A stretch of 35,965 nt of DNA from the NCBI RefSeq assembly GCF_029960785.1, contig NZ_JASBQE010000116.1:1-35965 (forward strand). The letters run 5' to 3'. Both the position numbers and the translations under genes were made by a program. Origin of the DNA: Polyangium sp. 15x6. GTDB taxonomy: Bacteria > Myxococcota_A > Polyangia > Polyangiales > Polyangiaceae. This document shows, one piece after another, positions 17,467 to 26,600 of this stretch (positions are counted from its first letter, which is position 1; the number at the start of each line of letters is the position of its first letter). The notes beneath the pieces are model-generated. The model was not told the origin of the DNA. It did not search any database and worked only from the letters and a program-made list of their open reading frames with translations.

Positions 17467-20307
17467 ATGACCGCCCGCTCGCTCGTTCGGCTCACCGCGC
17501 TTTTCGCCCTCGCCGCGGCCCTCGGCGCCGCTTGCCACCGCGCGGGTGATCCGGCGCTCGATCGACCGGGAAAAAACACACCCCAAGCTGCGCTGACCGC
17601 AAGCTCCGCAAGTTCGGCATCCCAGGCGCCCGTGGCTTTGCCTGGTTCCCACCACTCGGCGGCCTTCCTGGCGCTCGGCAAGATGGAGACGGCGGAGGCT
17701 TGCGCGTTGCCGACGACGGTCCCGGCCATGAACGCGCGCCCCGGGGCCAAGGCCTTCGAGGTCGTCGAAGCCCATTGCACGGAGGACGCGTTTTGTGACC
17801 GCGTCGATGTCGCGCCGAAGGGGGCGGACGCGTGCTTCGTGAGCGACGACCATATCCGCGATCTGGAGAAAAAGGTCAGCGCGGCGGGTGGAGCCGCGGG
17901 GCGGAGTGATCCCTGGAACGGCGTGAAGAAGCCGAAGTTCCTCGATCGCATCGACGCGCACCTGCACCTCGACGACGCCGAGGAGGCATTGCTCCGGAAA
18001 AACGGGTTCGTGGTGCTCGATCGTCTCGCATACAGCGATTATGCGACCGCGTTTCACGACATCTTCCAGGAGGAGCTGCCGCTCTACGTCGGGCCCGATC
18101 CGATCCTGTTCGCCGCTTTCCGCGCGACCGACAACGTGCTCGGTCAAGCCGAACGAAAGCGGCTCGCGCCGGCGCTGAAGACGATGCTCGGAAAGCTGAA
18201 GAAAGGCCTCGCCGCGCCGAAGGGCGCCTATGACGAGGTGACGCGGAAGGATCTCGATCTCTACCTGGCCGTGGCGATCGAGCTCGTGCGAGAATACGAC
18301 GACAACGAGCCGTCCTCCCTGTTCGGCCAGAAGGACGCCGCGCTCGCGATCGTCGAGGCCATCACGAGAGCGGAGCTCGCGCCCATCTCCATCTTCGGCC
18401 GCGAGCGGATGATGGACTTCTCGCAGTTCACGCCGCGGGGGCATTACGCGGGCGGTGACGTGTATGCCTCGCTCCAGCCCTACTTCCGCGCCATCACGTG
18501 GCTCTCCCGGTTCGAATGGAACCTCGTCTCGCGCGGCTCACGCAGCTCGCACCCGGGCGAGTCGCCGGATCTGCGGGAGACGCCGCGCGAGGCGAGGGAC
18601 GCGCTCGCGCTCGCGGACCTCTTCCGTCGCTCGGGGGCGCTCGGCGAGCTCGCCGCATTCGAGGAGATCTACACGGCCTTCGGCGGGCGACGCGAGGACG
18701 TCGGGATGCCGGAGCTCCTGAAGCTCATGGACAAGCACGGGATCAAGGTGACGGACCCCGAGGCGCCCGAGAAGCTGAAGGTCGCGATCGGTACGGGATA
18801 CCGGCGCACGGCCCGCTTCCATTTCATGCCCCAGGGCGTGACGGATCTGCCCGTGATTTCGACGGTCATCGGCCCGCGCATCGCGCCCGACATCGCGCCG
18901 CTCGAGCGGCTGGTCCACGACGCCGTGCCCGATCGATTCGAGCTCGGCGCGGCCGATGTCGGGTACATGCTCGGCCACGATCGCGCGGCGGCGTATTTGA
19001 AGGAGGACCTCGCGAGATACCCGAGCTTGCAGGGCGCGCTCGACGCGGCGCGCGCCGAGGTCGCGAGCCGGACGAAGCAAAGCAAGGACGTACAAGGGAG
19101 CTTCTTCGGCGCGGTGCTCGCGCTCGCCGCGGAGCCGAAGGGAAGATTGCCCTCGTTCATGCAGCGGGACGCCTACGCGGATCTGCGGCTCTCCTCGGCG
19201 CTCGTGGGGTATGCCGAGCTCCGGCACATCTTCGTTTTGCTGGACGGGCAGGGGTACGATGCCTATGGATGCGCCATCCCGGACGCCTACGTCGAGCCGC
19301 TCGCGCCGTTTTACGCCGCATTGCTCGAGCATACCGAGCGCCTGCGCAAGGTCGCGGGCGGGGGCTTCGACGGGCTCTTGCGCGTGCTCCGCGTGCTCTC
19401 GACGATCACGAAGACGGAGCTCGCGCGCGGCGCGCCCACGGCGGCGCAGGCCACGTGGCTCGGCATGGTGGCCGAGTACATCCCCGAGGGTGGATACGCC
19501 GACAGCGGCGAGCCGCCGAAATGGACCGGCTGGTATTACGACATGTTCGAGGACCGCGAGGACGGCGCGGGCCGGTCGCCGGAGCTCGTCGCCGATTATT
19601 TCACGCTCACGAACGCGGGGAAGGTCGCGTATCTCGGCACGGAATCTCCGCGGCTCGGGGTCTTCGTGGTGGACACGGGCGGCGAGCCGCGTGCGATGGT
19701 CGGCCCCGTCGCGCGAGGCTACGAGCTCACGGGGCCCATCGCCGCGCGTCTCGACGACGAGGCCGCGAGGAAGAGCCCAGGCAAACGCGCGCCGTTCCGG
19801 GAGAGCTTCGCGGCAAAACCGTGGACCGAGCCGCCGCTCGGCCTCGGCGTGAATCTTTTCGAATGCACGCGCGAAGGCAAGCTGGAGGCGCGGCTCGTGC
19901 TCGCCGCGGATCGCCCTGTCGGTCCGGTGACGGTCGCCCTGCTCGACCACCACGCCGATCCCCTGGCGCCGTCGCTCACGCTGAATGTGGACGACGGGCT
20001 CGTGGTCTTCCCGTTCTTCTTTCCCGAGGTCGCGCATGGCGATGCGGATGCGGGGCACGTGTCGGCCATGTTCGGTCCCAGGGGAAAGAGGTATCGATCT
20101 CCGATCGAGGCGCTGTCCGTGCGTGCCGAGGACCTGACCCGCGCGGGGCTGGGGAAAGGCTCGTACGACTACTTCACGAGCCCGAGCGTGCTCTCGATGA
20201 GTGATGGCAGCGACGGATTCCGGCCCGTCGGGACGCTCCGATTCGTCATCGGAGGCGCCTGGGAAGCGCCCCAGCCGCCGGTGATCGAAGAGGTCCGCGA
20301 CGAATGA
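17467..20307 (+). CDS. DUF3160 domain secreted or lipoprotein, 946 aa
   Basis: A large exported protein. The N-terminal signal (LTALFALAAALGAAC) suggests lipidation at Cys23, though the lipobox is weak, followed by a Ser/Ala linker. From about residue 170 it follows the DUF3160 family of large helical proteins: KNGFVVLDR and YATAFHDIFQEELPLYVGPDPILFA are close to the family opening, with YRRTARFHFMPQG and a long helical middle part. The role of DUF3160 proteins is not established. The region around 750-830 (TEPPLGLGVNLFECTREGKLEARLVL) appears to be a separate C-terminal domain. It probably shares a transcript with the roadblock-like gene upstream. Confidence 0.88.
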   Translation: MTARSLVRLTALFALAAALGAACHRAGDPALDRPGKNTPQAALTASSASSASQAPVALPGSHHSAAFLALGKMETAEACALPTTVPAMNARPGAKAFEVVEAHCTEDAFCDRVDVAPKGADACFVSDDHIRDLEKKVSAAGGAAGRSDPWNGVKKPKFLDRIDAHLHLDDAEEALLRKNGFVVLDRLAYSDYATAFHDIFQEELPLYVGPDPILFAAFRATDNVLGQAERKRLAPALKTMLGKLKKGLAAPKGAYDEVTRKDLDLYLAVAIELVREYDDNEPSSLFGQKDAALAIVEAITRAELAPISIFGRERMMDFSQFTPRGHYAGGDVYASLQPYFRAITWLSRFEWNLVSRGSRSSHPGESPDLRETPREARDALALADLFRRSGALGELAAFEEIYTAFGGRREDVGMPELLKLMDKHGIKVTDPEAPEKLKVAIGTGYRRTARFHFMPQGVTDLPVISTVIGPRIAPDIAPLERLVHDAVPDRFELGAADVGYMLGHDRAAAYLKEDLARYPSLQGALDAARAEVASRTKQSKDVQGSFFGAVLALAAEPKGRLPSFMQRDAYADLRLSSALVGYAELRHIFVLLDGQGYDAYGCAIPDAYVEPLAPFYAALLEHTERLRKVAGGGFDGLLRVLRVLSTITKTELARGAPTAAQATWLGMVAEYIPEGGYADSGEPPKWTGWYYDMFEDREDGAGRSPELVADYFTLTNAGKVAYLGTESPRLGVFVVDTGGEPRAMVGPVARGYELTGPIAARLDDEAARKSPGKRAPFRESFAAKPWTEPPLGLGVNLFECTREGKLEARLVLAADRPVGPVTVALLDHHADPLAPSLTLNVDDGLVVFPFFFPEVAHGDADAGHVSAMFGPRGKRYRSPIEALSVRAEDLTRAGLGKGSYDYFTSPSVLSMSDGSDGFRPVGTLRFVIGGAWEAPQPPVIEEVRDE

Positions 20308-20422
20308 GCTCCTCTGGCCGCCTGCTCGATGTGCCGTTCCCGGTAGGAGGGTATCGGCGGGGGAGGGGGAAACGCAAGAGCTTGTGAGAGGGACGAACGG
20401 GGAGGGGCGGTCGGCGGGATGG
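20308..20422. other. Short gap without gene
   Basis: This gap separates the convergent DUF3160 gene and small hypothetical gene. I see no convincing terminator hairpin with a T-run. Confidence 0.5.
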
Positions 20423-20674
20423 TCAATCGAGCGGCGTCAACGCGCCACCGCGGGCACGTAGATCGAGCAGGGCGGGGACGGTCTTGCTCGCGAGCTCCGC
20501 GGCTTGCTCCGCGTCTGCGCCGTAGATCCGCTTCGTGCATGGCTCATCGAAGCCGGCGATGTCGACGACGGCGGCGTACATCTCTCCCTGCGGCTCGGGG
20601 GCGCCGATGGTCACCGTGATCGTTCGCGCGGCGCCGCCTTCCGGGGGAATCCATTGCAATTTCTGGGTTTGCAT
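20423..20674 (-). CDS. Small hypothetical protein, 83 aa
   Basis: An 83-residue soluble protein beginning MQTQKLQWIPPEGG. It reads as a small strand-rich domain (ITVTIGAPEPQGEMYAAVVDI) followed by a C-terminal helix (AEQAAELASKTVPALLDLRA). The arrangement of a beta-hairpin opening, a GxPxP turn and a closing helix is like DUF6968-type proteins, but I cannot confirm the family. The neighbouring fragment at 20741-20917 on the same strand ends 66 bp upstream. Confidence 0.65.
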   Translation of the reverse strand: MQTQKLQWIPPEGGAARTITVTIGAPEPQGEMYAAVVDIAGFDEPCTKRIYGADAEQAAELASKTVPALLDLRARGGALTPLD

Positions 20675-20740
20675 CGTCGGTCTTATTTCTTCCAGGATTG
20701 GAAGGAGTAGGGCTGCTTGGTATCACAGAGAAACCGCTGG

Positions 20741-20917
20741 TCACGACAGCACGAACCGCACGCGATACTTGCCACGCGGACGGCAGCCCACGACCAAGAC
20801 GGGCACGAAAACGGCGGTGACCAGGACGTGCCCCACTTCATCGCTCACCCTCGCCTTGCCGATGTCCGCGCCTTCCGGCAGCTCCAAGAGCCCGCGGAAT
20901 CGCGCTCTCTCGGGCAC
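20741..20917 (-). pseudogene. 5'-truncated gene fragment abutting a tandem repeat
   Basis: On the minus strand, the last 58 codons (GTG at 20917 to TGA at 20741) read as an ordinary globular tail: VPERARFRGLLELPEG, SDEVGHVLVTAVFVPVL and CRPRGKYRVRFVLS. Upstream the same frame stays open through both tandem arrays (as PAQDPAL and SGCVLRA repeats) to a TGA near 21237 without an ATG or plausible start. The likely reading is that the array replaced or disrupted the 5' part of a gene. A short genuine gene starting at the GTG is the alternative. No family recognised. Confidence 0.4.
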
Positions 20918-20931
20918 GTAGACGACGCCGC

Positions 20932-21099
20932 GGGCGGGGTCTTGTGCGGGAAGGGCGGGGTCTTGTGCGCCGAGGGCGGGGTCTTGTGCGCCGAGGGCGG
21001 GGTCTTGTGCGGGAAGGGCGGGGTCTTGTGCGCCGAGGGCGGGGTCTTGTGCGCCGAGGGCGGGGTCTTGTGCGCCGAGGGCGGGGTCTTGTGCGCCGT
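20932..21099. repeat. Tandem array A, 8 units of 21 bp
   Basis: Eight exactly abutting 21-bp units begin with GGGCGGGGTCTTGTGCG and end CCGA, GGAA or CCGT. Units 1 and 4 carry the GGGAA ending. There are no spacers between units, so it is a minisatellite and not a CRISPR. The period is a multiple of three, so several frames stay open and produce artificial repeat peptides. Confidence 0.92.
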
Positions 21100-21183
21100 G
21101 GGCACAGCCGCTTGCACGAAGGACACAGCCGCTCGCGCGAAGGACACAGCCGCTCGCACGAAGGACACAGCCGCTCGCACGAA
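21100..21183. repeat. Tandem array B, 4 units of 21 bp
   Basis: Four 21-bp units follow array A without a gap. The consensus begins GGACACAGCCGCTCGCACG and ends AA; the first unit starts GGGC like array A. The sequence differs from A but the period is identical. The array ends in a partial unit (GGACAGC). Confidence 0.9.
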
Positions 21184-21221
21184 GGACAGCAACGTGGCTC
21201 TGGACCGATGCCCCGAATGGG

Positions 21222-21251
21222 TTGACGTCTCTCCGGATTCACGTTTATCTG
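21222..21251 (+). promoter_or_regulatory. Candidate promoter for the Gly/Pro-rich lipoprotein gene
   Basis: TTGACG (21222-21227) and TATCTG (21246-21251) are 18 bases apart. If real, transcription would start near 21257, at or next to the ATG, giving an almost leaderless mRNA. The -10 match is weak, so this is only suggestive. Confidence 0.25.
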
Positions 21252-21256
21252 AGAGG

Positions 21257-21664
21257 ATGCAGCGCGTGAAACCGACCCAGCTCCCGCTCACGTCCCTCGT
21301 CATCCGCGCCGGGCAAGCCGCGGTGCTCACGGCGGCGCTCTTGCCGGGGTGCAGCGGTGATACGACGGGCGGAGGGGGCGACATCCCGCCTCAGGCTCCG
21401 TCGGGTCCGACGACGAGCTCGACGGGGCCGGGCGGGGGAGGGGGCGCTGGGGGTGAGGGCGGCGTCATTCCGCCCCAGCCGGGGCCGGGCGGGGGAGGGG
21501 GCGACGGCGGCGCGGGCGGGGCCATTCCGCCCCAACCCAATCCGGCCGGCGGCGTGGGCGGGGGAGGTGGGGACGGCGGCGCGGGCGGGGCCATCCCGCC
21601 TCAACCCAATCCGGCCGGCGGCGCGGGCGGCGCCATTTCGCCACAGCCCCCGCAGGCCAAATAA
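21257..21664 (+). CDS. Small Gly/Pro-rich repeat lipoprotein, 135 aa, candidate oxygenase substrate
   Basis: The N-terminus (VKPTQLPLTSLVIRAGQ, then AVLTAALLPGC) is a lipoprotein signal with lipobox LPGC. The mature about 105 residues are almost entirely Gly, Ala, Pro and Gln, with five copies of xI(P/S)PQ: DIPPQAP, VIPPQPGP, AIPPQPNP twice and AISPQPP. Gly-rich linkers separate them (GGGGGDGGAGGA occurs twice), and the DNA shows the matching direct repeat at about 21510-21627. There is no Cys beyond the lipidated one and no aromatic residue. Start: the ATG at 21257 has no properly spaced ribosome site; the GTG at 21266 has GAGAGG nine bases upstream and would give 132 residues. The JmjC-type gene starts 10 bp after the stop, so the two are almost certainly one operon. 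Its composition is that of a flexible surface or modified-peptide substrate. Confidence 0.75.
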   Translation: MQRVKPTQLPLTSLVIRAGQAAVLTAALLPGCSGDTTGGGGDIPPQAPSGPTTSSTGPGGGGGAGGEGGVIPPQPGPGGGGGDGGAGGAIPPQPNPAGGVGGGGGDGGAGGAIPPQPNPAGGAGGAISPQPPQAK

Positions 21665-21674
21665 GCCATCCCGG

Positions 21675-22742
21675 ATGGGCGGCATCTCTCGGTTCAGGAC
21701 GCGCGGCGTCGATTCTCCGCACGTAGCCGCGAGGTCTCGACGCGCCGCGACCAGGCTCTCTCCGGACGCGCTCGATTGGATCGTGCTGAACCTCGCGCGC
21801 GGCGTCATGCCCCGTGAGATTGTGGCGACGCTCTCCGGGGCAGGCCTTCCCGTGGCGGCGGTCAGGAACGCGCTCGACGAGATCGCGCATTCGCAGATCA
21901 CGCCGGCCTATGTGCGCGCGATCGACGAGCGCGCCCGCGCTCGCGAGATAGGTCGGCTCCCCGAGCTCGTCCGGCGAGATGCAGGCGCGGTCGTGGAGGT
22001 CTCGTGGTGCCCGCCCGCCGACGTGTTCCATCGCCAGCACTGGCTCGGCAATGCTCCTCTCGTCGTGCGAGGGTACGTGGAGCAATGGCCGCGGCCCCCG
22101 CGTTTTCGCTTCGAGGACCTCCGGCGACGGTTCGCCGACGTGGAGATCGAGGTCGCTCGCGGTCGAACCAAGCACGCGCGCCCGGATCTCGAATTCACGG
22201 AGCTACGGGCGAAGATGTCGTTCGGGGACTACCTCGACATCGTCACGAACGCGGTCGACGACGACGTCTACCTCGTCGCGCGCAATCGGGTCTTCGAGGA
22301 CACCGCGATCGGGGAATTGATCGAGGAATTCGAGCTGCCCCCCGATCTTTTTCCGCCGCCGCGCCGTGGCTCCGTCTCCTTTTGGCTCGGGCCGAAGGGC
22401 ACGCACACGAAGTTGCACCACGACGGGACCAACAACTTCTTTTGCCAGATCCTCGGCAAGAAGCGCGTCGCCTTGGTGCCGCCCAGCGTGGCGATGGTCG
22501 CGGACGCGGCCACGGGCTTTTACGCGTCGCATTCGAGCGACGAGGTTCGTCGCGTCCACCCGGAGCTCGTCCATGAAGTGGAGCTCGAGCCGGGCGATGC
22601 GCTTTTCATCCCGGTCGGCTGGTGGCATGAGGTATGGAGTTTGTCTCCGAGTCTCTCGCTCGCCGTCGTGGGCTTTCGATGGCCGGGCAGCTACGACTAC
22701 CGGCCGGGGCGCCCCTTGCGTCAGCGCGAATCGCTCGGTTGA
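21675..22742 (+). CDS. JmjC/cupin_8-type Fe(II)/2-oxoglutarate oxygenase, 355 aa
   Basis: Members of this family hydroxylate protein side chains (Asn, Asp, His, Lys, Arg) or small molecules using Fe(II), O2 and 2-oxoglutarate. The metal triad is complete: His248 and Asp250 in TKLHHDGTNNFF, and His318 in FIPVGWWHEVWS. Between them, CQILGKKRVALVPPS is the usual strand after the HxD motif and Lys262 or 263 may bind the cosubstrate. The N-terminal about 100 residues form a helical module (LSPDALDWIVLNLARGVMP, then EIVATLSGAGLP) found ahead of such oxygenases. Residues 107-240 begin the cupin part with the PLVVRGYVEQWP entry motif. No signal, so it is cytosolic and would act before export. It starts 10 bp after the repeat lipoprotein gene, which is the obvious candidate substrate. 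Confidence 0.87.
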   Translation: MGGISRFRTRGVDSPHVAARSRRAATRLSPDALDWIVLNLARGVMPREIVATLSGAGLPVAAVRNALDEIAHSQITPAYVRAIDERARAREIGRLPELVRRDAGAVVEVSWCPPADVFHRQHWLGNAPLVVRGYVEQWPRPPRFRFEDLRRRFADVEIEVARGRTKHARPDLEFTELRAKMSFGDYLDIVTNAVDDDVYLVARNRVFEDTAIGELIEEFELPPDLFPPPRRGSVSFWLGPKGTHTKLHHDGTNNFFCQILGKKRVALVPPSVAMVADAATGFYASHSSDEVRRVHPELVHEVELEPGDALFIPVGWWHEVWSLSPSLSLAVVGFRWPGSYDYRPGRPLRQRESLG

Positions 22743-23085
22743 GAGGGGCGAGTGCCCGGGCTCGAAGCCTCACGCCGTTCCCGGTAGCCCCGCGGGTCCG
22801 CGCTGCGCTGCCGGCGATCGCGGCGCTCTACGGTGATGGTGAGGCCAAAGCCCTCACCCCATGGACAGCCGAAAGTTATGTAGAACGTGCGGGGGGTGTT
22901 ACCATCCATTCAAATCGCGCGCGCGATCGAGCCAAAGGGTTCGACGCTCCGCGGCCTGCGAGCGTGTTCTCCGGACTTTACGTCGCGAGCGCGGTCACGG
23001 TTGCGTTGACGTGAATACCGCATCGCACAACGTCCTGTGGCGGCAGGCACCCGAGCACGGCAGCCAAAAATCAGGAGAACAACCG
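22743..23085. other. Intergenic region with a gene remnant
   Basis: These 343 bp separate the oxygenase and lectin genes. A frameshifted paralogous fragment lies at 22772-22850. The rest shows no coding signal. A TTGACG at about 23006-23011 has no good -10 partner. Confidence 0.55.
22772..22850 (+). pseudogene. Frameshifted remnant of the roadblock-like gene tail
   Basis: The DNA from 22772 follows 17297 onward in the gene at 16922-17425: ACGCCGTTCCCGGT is identical, then GTCCGCGCTGCGCTGCCGG against CTCCGCGCCGCGCTGCCGG. In protein this is TPFPVAPRVRAALPAIAAL against TPFPVAAKLRAALPVIESL. One inserted base then restores alignment of ACGGTGATG (TVM). No upstream part of the gene is present. It is therefore a dead fragment of a paralogue. 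Confidence 0.6.
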
Positions 23086-23496
23086 ATGAACCGTGGTTCA
23101 CTTTCCGTTGTCGGCATCGTTGTACTGATGTCCATTGCGTCGATCGCTGAGGCGCGGGATAGGCTGCAGCCTAATGAGCACCTCGCCAGAGGCGAATCCC
23201 TGACTTCCAGCAATGGTATTCACTCCTTCGTGTGCCAGGATGACGGGAACCTCGTCCTGTACATCCGGGGTGGAAGCCAAGCTCGATGGGCCTCGGGCAC
23301 GCACGGCCGAGCCATCACAGGCTGCTACATGCAAGGGGACGGCAATCTGGTACTTTATGCGCACAGTGGACAAGCCGTTTGGGCCACGGGGACGCATGGT
23401 CACCCGGGCGCCTACCTCATTGTTCAAGATGACGGGAATGTCGTCATCTATTCGCTGGAAGGGCGCGCGCTCTGGTCGACGAACACCTGGCTATGA
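23086..23496 (+). CDS. Secreted B-lectin (GNA-type, mannose-binding) domain protein
   Basis: A signal peptide (VVGIVVLMSIASIAEA) precedes a single beta-prism II domain of about 115 residues. All three QxDxNxVxY sugar-site motifs are visible: QDDGNLVLY, QGDGNLVLY and QDDGNVVIY, and each third ends in a W-(A/S)-(S/T) strand (RWASGTHG, VWATGTHG, LWSTNTW). Proteins of this fold bind mannose-containing glycans; bacterial relatives include lectin-like bacteriocins, but those are usually tandem domains. AGGAGAAC precedes the ATG at 23086. The coding sequence is visibly less GC-biased than neighbours, which hints at transfer. It lies 142 bp upstream of the restriction operon. Confidence 0.88.
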   Translation: MNRGSLSVVGIVVLMSIASIAEARDRLQPNEHLARGESLTSSNGIHSFVCQDDGNLVLYIRGGSQARWASGTHGRAITGCYMQGDGNLVLYAHSGQAVWATGTHGHPGAYLIVQDDGNVVIYSLEGRALWSTNTWL

Positions 23497-23638
23497 TTCA
23501 CGAGGAGCCGAGAGCGTGCAGGTCGACGTGCCGCTCGTCTTCTGGCGCGATCGGGCCCTCGCCGTTCCTTTTCGGTTCCATCCGCTCACGCCGTGATGTT
23601 CCATAGGCTTGCCTCTCTCCAGGCCTGGACACCTCGTG

Positions 23639-26600
23639 ATGCCTACAGCCTCCCCGAACTTCGCCTACCTCGCGCACCACGATCCGCTCCTGGCGATCCT
23701 CGGCACCCAGGCCGAGCGGTACTTCGCCGACGATCCCAACACCTGCCTCATCAAGCTTCGGCAGTTCGGGGAGCTGCTCGCGAAGCACGCGGCCGCGCGC
23801 CTCGGGCTCTACACGTCGCCGGCCGAGGACACTCAGGCGATCCTCATCAACCGGCTTCACGACCGCGGCGCGCTCGATGTCCGCACGAAGCAGCTCTTCC
23901 ACGATCTGCGCATCATCGGGAACAAGGCCGCGCACGAGGTCCAGGGCTCCCATCACGAGGCCCTGCATCAGCTCAAGATGGCTCGTGAGCTGGGCGTCTG
24001 GTTTCAGCGCGCGTTTGGGAACCATCGCAAGTTCGATCCCGGCCCGTTCGTTCCGCCTCCCGGGCCGAAGGACGACGCGGCGCTCGCGAAGGAGCTCGAG
24101 GCGCTGCGCGAGGAGCTCGCGAAGAGCAAGGTCGACGTCGAGGCCATGCGCGCGGCGGCCGAGGAGGAGGCACGAAAGCGGCTCACGGCGGAGCAGATCG
24201 CGCAGAAGGAGGCCGAGGATCGGGCCCTCTGGGAGGCGCTCGCCACCGAGGAGGCCGCGCGGCGCGCGAAGGACGTGGAGGCCGTCGCGAAGCAGAAGGC
24301 CGCGATCGAGGCCGAGCTGGCTGCGCTTCAGGCCAGGGCCGCCGCCGCCCCGGCCGAGACGACGAAGCTCCTCACGCGCGCGGCCGAGGCCTCGCGCGAT
24401 GTCTACCTCGACGAGGCCGCGACGCGTCGGCTCATCGACGAGCAGCTCCGCGCGGTCGGGTGGGAGGTCGACTCGGAGCGGCTGTCCTACAAGCGCGGCG
24501 CGCGGCCCGAGAAAGGGAAGAATCGCGCCATCGCCGAGTGGCCCACGGAGAATGGCCGGGCCGACTACGTGCTGTTCGTCGGCACCGCGGCCCTCGGCGT
24601 CGTCGAGGCGAAGCGGTTCCACAAGGACGTCGCCGGCAAGCTCGATCAGTCGGCGCGGTACAGCGTCGGCCTCCTAGCGAAGGACGGCGTGGAGTTCGCC
24701 GGGGGGCCGTGGGGGAAACTGAAGCACCGGGTGCCGTTTCTCTTCGCCACGAACGGCCGGCCCTACCTCGAACAGATCAAGGAAAAGAGCGGAATCTGGT
24801 TCCGCGACGCCCGCCGCGACCAGAATCCCAAGAAGCCGCTCCAGGGCTGGTATTCGCCCGAGGGCCTCGAGGCACTGACGAAGCAGGACGTCGACGCGGC
24901 CCACGACAAGCTCCGCAGCGAGCCGACCAGCTACCTCGGCCTGCGCGATTATCAGATCCGTGCGATCCAGGCCGTCGAGACCGCGATCGCGGCGGGAACC
25001 CCGAGCTGCCTCGTCGCCATGGCCACGGGAACCGGCAAGACGAAGACCGCGATCGGGCTCGTGTATCGGCTCATCAAGGCGAAGCGCTTCCGCCGCGTGC
25101 TTTTCCTGGTCGATCGAAGCGCGCTCGGCGAGCAGACGGGCGATGCGTTCAAGGAGACGCGGCTCGAGAACCTGCAGACGTTCCATCAGATCTTCGACAT
25201 GAAGGAGCTCGGGGACATCAAGCCCGAGGGCGACACGAAGCTTCACATCGCCACGGTGCAAAGCCTCGTGAAGCGGGTTCTCAACGCCACGGATCCCGCG
25301 GACGTCCCGCCGGTCGATCAATACGACTGCCTCGTCGTCGATGAATGCCATCGCGGCTACACGCTCGATCGGGAGCTCTCCGAGACGGAGCTCGGCTTTC
25401 GTGACTTCGAGGACTACATCTCGAAATACCGGCGCGTCCTCGACCACTTCGACGCGGTGAAGATCGGCCTCACGGCCACGCCCGCGCTGCATACGACGGA
25501 GATCTTCGGCGATCCCACGTTCCGTTACTCGTACCGCGAGGCCGTGATCGACGGGATGCTCGTCGACCACGAGCCGCCGATCCGCATCGTGACGGAGCTC
25601 GCGCAGAAGGGGATCCAGTGGGCCAAGGGCGAGGACGTCAAGGTCTACGATCCCGGCAAGGCGCAGCTCGACCTCATCCACCTCGCGGACGAGGTGAAGA
25701 TCGAAATCGAGGGCTTCAACCGCGCCGTCATCACGGAGAACTTCAACCGCGCCGTCTGCGAGGAGCTGGCGAACCACATCGACCCGATGGGCGACGCGAA
25801 GACGCTGGTCTTCGCGGTGAACGACGACCACGCGCAGCTCGTCGAGCGCCTGCTTCGTGAGGCCTTTACCGCGAAGTACGGCGCGATCGACAACGACGCG
25901 GTCAAGAAGATCACGGGCAGCAGCGACAAGCCGCTCCAGCGGATCCGCGAGTACAAGAACGAGCGGCTGCCGAACGTGGCGATCACGGTCGATCTGCTCA
26001 CGACGGGGATCGACGTGCCGCCGATCTCGAACCTCGTCTTTCTCCGGCGCGTGAAGAGTCGCATTCTTTACGAGCAGATGCTCGGCCGCGCGACGCGGCT
26101 ATGCCCGGAGATCGGGAAAACGGTCTTCCGCATCTTCGACGCCGTGGAGCTCTACGACGCGCTGGAGCAGTACACGGAGATGAAGCCCGTCGCCCCTTCG
26201 CCGACGGTCACCTTCGCGCAGCTCGTCGCGGAGCTCGGGCACGCGGATCCCGAGGCGCGAAGGCTCGCGCTCGATCAGCTCGTCGCCAAGCTCCGGCGCC
26301 GGGCGCCGGCCTTGAAGGGGGAAGACCTCTCCCGCTTCGAGGGCATCGCGTCGATGCCTCCGTCGTCCCTCGCCGCAATGCTTCGCAGGCAGAGCCCCGA
26401 GGAGGCTGCGGCGTGGTTCGGGCAGCATGGGTATCTCGTGCCGCTGCTCGATGGGCGGTTCGGCGAGGCGCGGCCGCTTCTCGTCTCCGACCATGCCGAT
26501 CAGGTCGTGGCGGTCGAGGTCGGGTATGGCAAGGGGACGCGCCCCGAGGACTATCTCGACAGTTTTTCCGCGTTCCTGCGGGAGAACATGAACAAGATAC

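Noticed and set aside
20932-21183. CRISPR array
   Set aside because: The units abut with no spacers, two unrelated unit sequences are present, and no cas genes are near.
20838-21384. Pro/Arg- and Ala/Lys-rich repeat proteins on the minus strand
   Set aside because: They arise because a 21-bp repeat keeps every frame open; the flanking parts have no coding bias in those frames.
23516-23596. 26-codon frame with GAGGAG upstream, between the lectin gene and hsdR
   Set aside because: The opposite strand is equally open and protein-like, and nothing else supports a gene of this size.
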